Assembly: GCA_963970005.1 (NCBI GenBank)
Contig: CAXAMN010029028.1
Coordinates: forward strand, 188,007 to 252,006
Direction: 5' to 3'
DNA length: 64,000 bases
Source: Durusdinium trenchii
Taxonomy: Eukaryota; Sar; Dinophyceae; Suessiales; Symbiodiniaceae
Positions 18,880 to 28,300 of this stretch are shown here, one piece after another. Below the pieces are notes generated by a model. That model saw only the letters and a list, made by a program, of their open reading frames with translations. It did not search any database and had not been told where the DNA came from. Each line of letters opens with the position of its first letter. The stretch's first letter is position 1. Both the position numbers and the translations under genes were made by a program.

Positions 18880-19052
18880 TGCGAATGGAAGTGCAGCGAC
18901 ACGTATAGTGCAACTTGTACATATATATGTACCATATGTACTTTGGCTCAAGGATCAAGCGACTAGAAAAGGTGCGGTTTCCGTTCCGACGCTACGCCGC
19001 TTATGGATCGTCAGTGATAGCTTCAAACTTCGCTGATTAAGATCCACTCGCA
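18880..19052 (+). repeat. 3' LTR of the giant copia element
   Basis: 173 bp, one mismatch to 710-882, TG...CA ends, followed by the duplicated target GTTTT (19053-19057). It contains the second copy of the spliced-leader-like site (18942-18952). Confidence 0.93.
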
Positions 19053-19185
19053 GTTTTGAATGTGTGTTTTCTTTGTTTTGATGTTTTGTATGTTTTCTTT
19101 CGTTCTTTCAATCTCGCTAGGGGACTTGGTACAAATTGTGGATACAGCAAAGATCTTTGCAAAGCCTCAGATCATGATGCCTATC

Positions 19186-19312
19186 ATTTATATATATATA
19201 TGTTTAAATATATAGCGGCTACTATTTAATTCTTTCTAATAGCTTCTTGTTACTAGTAGCGATGCCAGGAGCCCCTAGTAGCGTCCTTGCTCCTAGTAAG
19301 GCCAGGAGCCCC
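19186..19312. repeat. AT microsatellite and modular repeat cluster
   Basis: A short (TA)n tract (19186-19214) is followed from 19237 by reverse-orientation modules (TAGCTTCTTGTTACTAG, then the GGGCTCC and GAGCAAGG types). Confidence 0.75.
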
Positions 19313-21525
19313 ATACTGAATAGGGCCAGCTGTGTCGTGGATCGCAAAGGTCCTTGTCAGCGCCAGTCCTTTTGGATGGATTCTGTCGAGCAGATTTGGG
19401 CCTCGTTCTGGACAAAAGTGATTTGCATCTGGGATACAAGTGTTAAACAAGATGTGTGTGTTATCTTATGTGTTTGTTCCATGTTAATTTTGTGGAAAAA
19501 AATCTCAAACCTATGGCAATTTGAGGTCGCAACGATGTGGTTCAGGCATTTGGTGGGAAGCTGGCGATGGCGACGTGTTCATCGCCTGTGATGCCGGAGA
19601 TGGATTTTGTTCCTTGTTACTACTAGCTTCTTGTGACTACTAGTAAAGCACCTGTTACTAGTAGCGATGCACTTGTTACTAGTAGCTTCTTGGAAAGCCT
19701 TTTCAGAAGGATGTGTTTCTTCACCATTTGAGCTCCACTTGTTTCGTTGGGCAGGAGGTGGCAGCGAAGGAAGCTGGATAGGTGGAGACACAGCCGTCGA
19801 CAACGGTGTTTTGCCGCGCTGGCAGGAGGATTGCGTTGGGTTGAGTTGCCCATTTGGACAAGATCCAACGAAACTAGCCAAAGATACCAACACACATCAC
19901 CAGGAGGACAAAGTTGGCCTCATCCTCGACACAGACTTGCAGATTTTGGGCTTCACAAAGGCCAGGTGTGTTTGTGACCAAACTCAGCCTGAGTTAGCTA
20001 CCCTTCCTATTACACTGCCTCAAACCTGGCACACGCAAAGATTGCGCAGCCCCGTTCCCTGCGCCAAACTACATAAAAGTTCGTTTGCTGTGACACATGC
20101 CACCAGGTTTGTGTTGAGAAATCAACTTGGGTATTCCGGAGTTTCCAGCAAACCATGGCGAGACTTGGCCATTCTCTGACAAGAAATGTGTTTTTGCATT
20201 TGCAAGATATGTCGGGTGCTTCCTCCATTGGCAATGGTTGGCGGACGCATGGTTGGCAATGGAGTTTACAAGTTGGCATCATGGCAAGCGATGGAAGTCA
20301 TGTGGACATGAAATTTGAAGCTTCACACGTCTAACCACCTGTGATCAAAACATGCCTGTCCTGTGGTAAAGAGCCGGACGACCAATCGTGTTCTGGAGTA
20401 GCACAAATGGTCCCTCACCAAGAAAAGTGTCAATGTGAGTAGTTTAGCTACCCTTCATGATTGAGCTCGCCGTGATCTCTACAACACAAGAACAACTTTG
20501 TATTCTACGTGTATATCGAAAAAGACGTGCCGACGCGGATTCCATCATCGATTTGCCAACTCCAGGCTGGAGCAGTTCAACATTTTGAATGGCACCTTGG
20601 TTATGCCAAGCCAAGTGTTTGTTCACCGTGCATGTCAAAAGAATGTCATTCAATTTAGGTGTGTCGCATGTACCCGTCTTAGGTTAGAGGCCATCGCTAG
20701 TAGGTTGGAGGTCGCTTTCAGGTTGGGAGGCTATCGCTAACTCAGGAAAGTGCCAAGTGATGCTTGGCCGGTTCATTTTGGGGTTGGTTGGAGCGCTGAC
20801 ATTGCTGGACGATTTCAGCTTCTGTTTCTTGATCACGAAGATTCGGTCGGAGGTCGGTCACAGTGCAATCAACTGGAGGCCATTACTACAGTCAGAAGCT
20901 ACTAAGGTTGGAGGCCATTCCTATTAGGTTCCTTTTGCTATTAGGATTCTGCTGAAGCAAGGTGCCTTTGCGATAGGTGTGTAGTGGTTTTGTTCGTTGG
21001 CGTTCGGATGCGCTGTTTCGTTCGAGGTCATTGCAGCATTTCAAGCGGCGAGCTCTAGGACCATTCGCCACCCTTTTGCACAATCTATCCAGGCGAGATG
21101 GCCCATGCGTGTTCTCCACCATAGAACCTGAAGTTGAACATGTTTGAGTGCTGGCCTTTACTGTGTCTTAAAAACTTAAGTATGGAAACATGCGGTTTTT
21201 ATGTTTATGATGTTCTTTTACTAGTTTTTTCTTGACTACTTGAGCCTGACGTGGCTCAGGTCTGACCTACCCCGCTGCATTTCGCTGGCCCGACACCAAG
21301 TTGGAATCAGCGCATTCCGGACACAAACCAACGTGAGCAAGGCATTGTTGGTCTGTAGGAAAAGGCGATCAACAACTGGAAAAAGAAAAGATTTCGGTTT
21401 TAAGAAGATAACGAGTTAGGTACAAGAAAGAAACGATATTTTAAGAAACCGTTTTGTTAGCAGTACAGGCCTCGACCGGTCCAAAGACAGAAAGCAAAGA
21501 AAAAAGGACATATCGTACAGTGGCA
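19313..21525. other. Intergenic DNA, no recognisable gene
   Basis: Apart from repeat words at 19612-19692, 20680-20740 and 20870-20930, I see only unassigned sequence. Open frames here (for example 19667-20179) have no domain, start inside the repeat, and do not read like a known protein. Confidence 0.55.
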
Positions 21526-21840
21526 GCGTCGCTACTAGTAGCAAGGACGCTACCAGGGGCTCGCAAGGACGCTACGTTCGAGGCTCCTGGCCTTACTAGG
21601 AGCAAACTAGGAGCAAAGGGCATCGCTACTAGGAACAGAAAAAGAGAAGGTCTAAATGACAAAAGGAAAGGGGAGTCTTCAGAGCAAAAGGCCATGCATG
21701 GATTGCGTTGCATTTGATTTCATGCAGCATCTTGCAGCTCGCTACTAGGTTGGAGGCCATCGCTACTAGAAACAAAGGAAAAAAGAAAAGAACTTATCTA
21801 GTTTGCTATTAGGTCGGAGGCCAACGCTAGTAGGTTGCAG
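21526..21840. repeat. Modular repeat clusters next to the second LTR element
   Basis: Modules with bodies GAGCAAGGACG, GGCTCCTGGCCTTA and GAGCAAAGGGCATCG occupy 21526-21636. GTTGGAGGCCATCG-type words occupy 21739-21775 and 21802-21840, ending 4 bases from the target-site duplication of the next element. Confidence 0.8.
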
Positions 21841-21849
21841 GTCTAATAT

Positions 21850-21998
21850 TGAAGAAGCGAACTTGTTCGATCGGCATTGATCCGGACTGAGAGAGCGTCG
21901 TGTTTACCCGATGGCATTTAGGCGCCTCAAGCCTTAGGTTACGCATCCGCCTCGGTGGAAAACGGCTGACGGCAGCGACTGCTCGCTGCTTTGTTTCA
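21850..21998 (+). repeat. 5' LTR of the second copia element
   Basis: 149 bp, identical by eye to 30612-30760. It begins TGAAGAAGCGAACTTG and ends GCTTTGTTTCA. The first 31 bases are the same sequence that encodes the last codons of the polyprotein in the 3' LTR. Confidence 0.94.
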
Positions 21999-21999
21999 G

Positions 22000-22016
22000 T
22001 GGCACCGGAGCTATCT
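22000..22016 (+). promoter_or_regulatory. Probable primer binding site
   Basis: One base after the LTR, TGGCACCGGAGCTATCT begins with TGG, as required to pair with a tRNA CCA end. I cannot name the tRNA from this sequence. Confidence 0.5.
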
Positions 22017-22320
22017 GGTTGGTTGGGGCCTGTTGTTTTGCGCTGCTCTCCGCTTCGCTTTGCTTGGTTGGTCTTTTGCACGGACAAGGCCTTTGTTCTT
22101 GAGTTTGTGCCGGGTGCACCAGGCGGTTCACTCGGTGACGGTCGGGGACAGGGCGAATAAGTTCTTCCTGGGTTCTTTGGCCCCTTGATCCTTTTGATAG
22201 GCACGCGCCTTGTTCGATAGGTTCGAGGAAAAGGAGTTCGAGAAGAGGAATTTGACTTTTTGCTGAAGCTTTCACCTGTTTCATCGCCTTCCTGAGGAAG
22301 GCGTCTTCTTTTGAGGCACC

Positions 22321-25300
22321 ATGTCGGATGAGAAGGACGCGAATGGAGGTGCTTGGAGTCGCGTCCCTACCTGGGACGGAAGTCCTCAAACATGGAGGAC
22401 GTTTCGTCGAGAGATGTCATGGTGGTTGGCTGGGCTCGATATCCAGTCGACCAAGAAATACAATTTGGCCGCAAGATGGTTGCTTCGCCAAAGCGGCATG
22501 GTGAAGCAGAGAGGAGAAGAATTTGATCCAAGCGAATTGGAGTACCAGAAAGAGGTCAAGTTGCCGGATCCCACTACCGGCGACGATGTGGTGGTGACAC
22601 CTGAGGACCCGCTCAGTGGCATCAACAAGCTTTTGGCTGCGCTAGAATCGATGACCGGGAGGACATCCCTAGACAAGAGAGGTGAATTGAGGAATGTCTT
22701 CTACCTGGAGCTCAAGCGTCGATCCGGCGAACGGATCTCTGAGTTCGCTACTCGGTTCAGGTCCTTGGTTTCTGAACTTCGAGCTGAAGGTGTGGTCATA
22801 GCAGATGGCGAGTTGGGTTGGTGGTTCAAGCATAAGTTGGGTTTGGATGCCATCCGCACCCAGCTCCTTGAGACGGCACTTGGTGGAGCTGAAGATTACC
22901 CAACAATAGAACGTGAAGTTCTGAGGCTTTTCAAGGACTTGCATGTTGCTGACCCGCTTCACCGGAGGTCAGATGGAGAACGAGCTCCCTTGCTTCAGAA
23001 GTTTCTCAACCAGCAAGGTCCGTCGTCAAGCCGCCCTTCGTCGTACGCCCCCTCTATGGCCAGTTCTGCACCTAGGTCCTTCAGGTCAGGTTCGTCGACA
23101 ACCTCGTCAAGTCGGTTTACCTCGTACCGTCGACCTGCTCCGGCCAAACAGGCCATGGTGTCGGAGGTGGATGATGAGAATGACGAGCTCCCTCATGAGC
23201 AAGAAGAGGATGAACCTGAAGGTCAGTCCCTGGAGGAAGTCCTCCAAACCGAGGCTGAGGTGTTGGCGGCCGAGTTGGAGGAGGCCGCAGCCAGCGGTCT
23301 TGACCAAGAGACCCTTCAAGAAGTTGAAGATAGTGTTGAAGCCGCTGCTGAGGCCTTTTTGACCATGAAAGAGGCCAGGTCCAAGTTGCAAGAAGTTCGA
23401 CGTGATCGTGGATATGGCAAGCCATCGCCTTCCAGCACTTCCAACGCCGGCAAGGTGAACTTGAAAAAGCAGTCGGACAAACACCCGTGTTTCGATTGCG
23501 GGCTTCCTGGACACTGGGCTGGAGATCCTGAATGTCAAAAGCCAGGTCAGCAGCTTGGGAGGAAGAAGTCAAAGTCTCCCCAGAAGCAAGTCAAGGTGAC
23601 CGAAGCGCTGAACACTGAACATGGTGCTCCAGCTTCGGATGATGGTCATGAAGTCTTGATGACTTTTCGAGACGCGAAGCCTCTTGCAGAAGGTTTCGAG
23701 ATGGCCTTGGACATGTCTCACAAGCCCAAAGAGGTCAACGCCTTCAGCGTGCTCTCGACCGACAAAAGGCTGGTTGGTGCTTTGGACAGTGCTTGCAATA
23801 GAACATGTACCGGGCCGGAATGGTTGTCAAGCTTTTTGAAACGACTTCGTGCAACTGCCCCCAAAGAAGTGATCGACCTCGTGAAGGTTGAAGATGAGAA
23901 AGAGACATTTCGTTTTGGCAACGGTGGAACCCAGATCAGCACCCAGCGCTGGCGGCTTCCGACGGTGATTGGAGGGGTCACTTTGTGTTTTTGGACATCG
24001 GCGGTTCAGGTTCCTTCACTTGGACTCCTCTTGGGCCGGGACTTTTTGGAAGCGGTTGGGGCGGTGATGAGTTTTTCACGAAGGGTTCTGCACTGTGAGT
24101 TGCTCGATGGCAAGCCCATTCATCTGAACCAGCTGGCTGCAGGCCATTACTGCCTTGGACTCCTTCCTGGTCAATGGGCAGGTCTGGAACCTCAGAGATG
24201 GAGAAGGTTGGGTTTGGATGGAGTCATTGAACTTCAGTTGAGCACTCCGCAGTGGTTGCAGAAACGGCTGAAACGTGGTTCAACTTCGTTTTTGAAGGCA
24301 GAGCATGATGGTCATGATCATTTTTTGACTGAGAATAGCATGAGAGTGGGTCATCTTGTTTGCTCCGTTTTGTCAAGCTCCCCTTCTTTGGCTCCTTCGG
24401 TTCAAGCGCCTATGTCTCGTTCCTCGGAACGAGTTGTGACACGGACAACATCTCCTACACGAAGGTCGAGCACTACGACGAAGGAGCATGCCAGTGAGCG
24501 AAGCCTTCAGCCAAATCGATCTGAGATGGCGGCGGATGATTCTCCGCATGCGAGAAAGGTTTCAATGGTCAGCCAAAGGCGTCCTGCTCTGGCTATTGCC
24601 AAGATCCTCTTTGCGCTATCTGCCTTTGCCATACCCAGCTACCTCAACGCTGGACAAGTGGGAAGCTCAGTGCCGTGTGCAAGTGATGGAAGGAGTTGTA
24701 TCAAAGCGGCATACGGCCAAAGCTCAAAACAGCTTCACCTACGAGAACCTTGGCGACTGCATTCACCTGAGGAACCGGATGGGATTGGACACAGCCTTTT
24801 GCGAGGATCCGGTGTTGCAGGGCTTCAAATTGGCCAAATCGGCCAAAGGTCTCTCTCAAAGGGTGAAGTCGGCCGCTCTGGCCGAGGCAAAGCAGAAAGC
24901 TCAGGAGGCAGAACATCGGGGAGAACAAGACGAACTTGCTCGAGCCTTGATTGGGCCTCGCGGCGGACTCCCTACCTTGAGAAAGGATCTGATCAGGTTG
25001 GCGGCACTGCTGAACGTCGAGATCCAGCCCACCGACAATGTCGAACAGATCAAGGAGAAGGTGAAACCCATGGTGGCCTTACTCAAGGAGACAAAGACTG
25101 CGGCAAAGGCCAAACCTCAAGGCAAGACAGAGAAAAGGTCTCTCGTTCCGCAAGGAGCGACAAGCAGCGGGTCGTCCTCCAGACCTCCTCCGGCGACAGT
25201 CCCATGGTCGCAGGTGCAAGAGATGCAAGGCAAGTTCCAGTCCGCGCTGGACAATATGGCTTTGGAGCTTCAAGAACTTCGCGCCGGTCGCATTCCTCAA

Positions 25301-28300
25301 CAGCCGGTCGACCTGACAAGCCTGATGACAGAGCCCAGTTTGATGACCGACGAGGACATGATGCACATGAGGAACCCCATGGGATACGGTCTAAGTCAGG
25401 GCCGAGATGTGAGCATGGAGGAGGCTTACCGGACCGATCCGGAGTTTCGCCAAGAGGTGAACATGAGCTTGGAACAAGATTGGGAGGCCAAACTGGCAGC
25501 ACACTACGGGGAGGATTACTACCTCTTGACTCAGGAAGAGATGGAAGCGGCTCTGGATCCCTGAACCGCTATGTGATCCACCAACAGCTCAAAAAGGGCC
25601 AAGCTCAGCTGATTGCTCAGGCTTGGAATCAACATGAACAAGATCGCCGTCGTGTGTCCCAAGCTCCCAAGAAGATCAAAGAGTTGCTTGAGACTGAGTA
25701 CTATGAGGAGATGAAGAGCTTTCTTGACGACGAGATCTTTGTCCAACCGATTGACTTGAACTTCAAGGTCAATGAGACCCTAATGAACGACAAAGTGTCT
25801 TCGAATGACCAGCCCCTTGTGACCGAGATTTACACGAGTGCGAGAAACGTGACGCAGGAAGCAAAACGTCGTGGTCACAAAGTTGGGACATCTATGAGCT
25901 TGGACAATGGTTGGAATTTCCTGCTTCGTCGTCATCGAGAAGCTGCCATTGAAAAGGTGAAGACGGAGAAACCCTTTTGTGTGGTACTGGCGTTTCCGTG
26001 TGGGCCCTTCAGTCCACTCCAGTTCCTGAACAAGAAGGGACACCGCTCCTGGCCTGCTCGTCTTCATGCAGGCCGCATTCTGATGAAATTTGCCTTGGAG
26101 ATCGCCCGCATTCAAATGAGCGAAGGACGACACTGCATCCTCGAGAACCCTAAGCCATCCTTGGCTTGGAGTGAACCTGAAATGAAGAGGTTTTTGGAGG
26201 AGGAAAATGTTTTTCCAGCTGTCTTTGATCAGTGCCGTTTTGGCCTTCGGAGTGTCTCAGGAGACCTGCGTAAGAAGCCGACCCAGGTGGTGAGTTCTTC
26301 TTCGTGCGTTACAAGTATGCTGGATGGGGTGTGTTGCATGCGTGACCATTCCCACATGCCGGTTCTTGGAGGTTCGAGAATCACAGCTCCTGCTGGACTG
26401 TATCCTCGGGCCTTGGCTCGCACTTTGGTTCGCGGACTGGAAGCCCAGTTCGAGAAGGACTTCAAGCCCTGTGAAGTTTTGGTTGCAGGTGTCCATGAGG
26501 ACGATGGAGACCAAGTGGTCGCTGTTCGAGGAGAGATTGAGGACAATGAGGCCTCTGATGAGGAGTTCGCAGTGTCCCCAGATGAGAAAAAGCTGGTGAT
26601 CCCTGGCAGTGTGAAGGCGACGATTCGCCGTCTTCATGAAAACACAGGTCATAGAAGCAACACTCGCCTTGCTCGGGCTCTGACTTTGGCTGGAGCACCT
26701 TTGGAGGCGATCGTGGCAGCCAAGAGACATCAGTGTGCAGTCTGTCAAGAGAGGAAGCCCCCAAAAGTGAGACGACCAGCCTCTTTGCCGACGCCAAAAG
26801 ATCTAGGTGACCAAGTTCATTTGGATCTGTTAGAGATTGAAGATGCCAGAGAGAAGAAGTACTTCGTGGCCCATTGCACCGACTATGCCACGAGGTTCCA
26901 CGCAGCAGAGATTTTGGCAGACAAGTCAACTAAGGAAGTGATTCGCTTCATGGCAACTCGATGGCTTCCTACTTTTGGTGCCCCTCGTGTTTTGGTCTGC
27001 GATCAAGGCCGTGAATTCATTTCATGGGAAATGGAGGAATGGACCTCATCCATTTCGACCTTGCTGCACCACATAGCCGTACAAGCCCCATGGCAAAACG
27101 GTGTCGCAGAGAAGTCAGGAGGAATCCTGAAAACCTTGATGTCAGCCATTGTGCGTTCGAAGTCAGTGGTGACCAAAGAGGAGATGGACCTCGCTCTGGC
27201 TGAAGCCGTTGCGGCTTACAATGGTGATGTTGATGGTGAGTCAGGGACTTCACCATATCAGGCTGCGCTCGGACGACAACCCCGGATGATTGGTGACGTT
27301 CTTGGTGGAGTTCAACAGCGTTTGGCAGAACATGGACTCATCGAGTCCAAACCTAGTTTGGCCCGCCAGCTGGCGATGAGGGAGGTGGCCAAAGTGGCTA
27401 TGACTCGACTCCACTTCTCACGTGGAATGAGAAAGGCGGAATTGGCACGATCTCGAGATGCCACCTTTGAGTCTTTGCCTGAACCTGGAAGCATTTGCTA
27501 CTTCTACAGGCCCTTGCGGTTCAACACCAAGACCTCGGTGAGTCGCAAGCGTTTGACACTGAAGAGATGGCATGGACCTGCTTTGTTAGTGGCTTTGGAG
27601 GGCAATTCCAGCGCCTTCTTGTCCTACAAGGGCCAACTCACAAAATGCGCGCTTGAACATGTGCGCAAGGCCAGCTCCATGGAACAGATCGCAGCCGGGA
27701 CTTGGCGTGAAGCCATTGAAGAAGCAGTCGAGGCAGCACGTCTCGATGTTCCACTTCCTGGTGCCGGAGAAGTTCATTTGTTGCCGGAAGAGGATGGTGT
27801 GACAGAAGCTGATGATGAGTTGCGGAATCCTGCAACCCCTGCTTTCCTTCCTTCGTCGTCGGCTGGCATCCCCATAGAGGAGGGTGCTCCTTTGCGTGGT
27901 GAAGACCTGCCGCCTGTGGGTGCTCGTGAATTTCTTCCGATTATTGTTCCAGCGACTCCTCAGATCCCTTCACAAGTTGGGTCAACAGTGCCTTCGAGAC
28001 GAACCAGTGATTTTGCCCAGGCCTCACCTTTTTCTGAAGCGGACCAACGCATGAGAGAAAGGAAGACGAGTGCACCTTTGCTGGGCGCTTCAATTGAAAG
28101 AGCTCAAAGGCTTGACCAAAGCCGTGAAGAGAGTGGTGGACAGAAACGACCTGCCGAACAAGATCCAGACTCCCTGAGAAAAGAAGGTGAAGAGTTTGCC
28201 CGTGGGCCTGATAGTGAACAGTTGCAAGTGAGCCGAGTCAACCCTGTTGATCATGAAGTACATGTTCTTTCCAAGGAACAGATCTTGGAGCGTTTAGCTG

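Larger units (their letters stand above)
710..19052 (+). mobile_element. Giant Ty1/copia-like LTR retrotransposon with accessory genes (18.3 kb)
   Basis: Two 173-bp direct repeats begin TG and end CA (710-882 and 18880-19052) and differ at one base. The 5 bases before the left copy (705-709) and after the right copy (19053-19057) are both GTTTT, a perfect target-site duplication of the length expected from a copia integrase. Inside, in copia order, lie gag, protease, integrase, RT and RNase H (964-9141), followed by four further ORFs to 18361. A G6 purine tract (18874-18879) abuts the right LTR as a polypurine tract should. The element is several times longer than typical 5-6 kb copia elements. 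The pol part is broken by frameshifts and one stop, so this copy is probably not autonomous, although LTR similarity implies recent insertion. Confidence 0.93.

Noticed and set aside
19667..20179. 170-codon ORF as a gene
   Set aside because: It begins inside a modular repeat and has no recognisable domain or supporting context.
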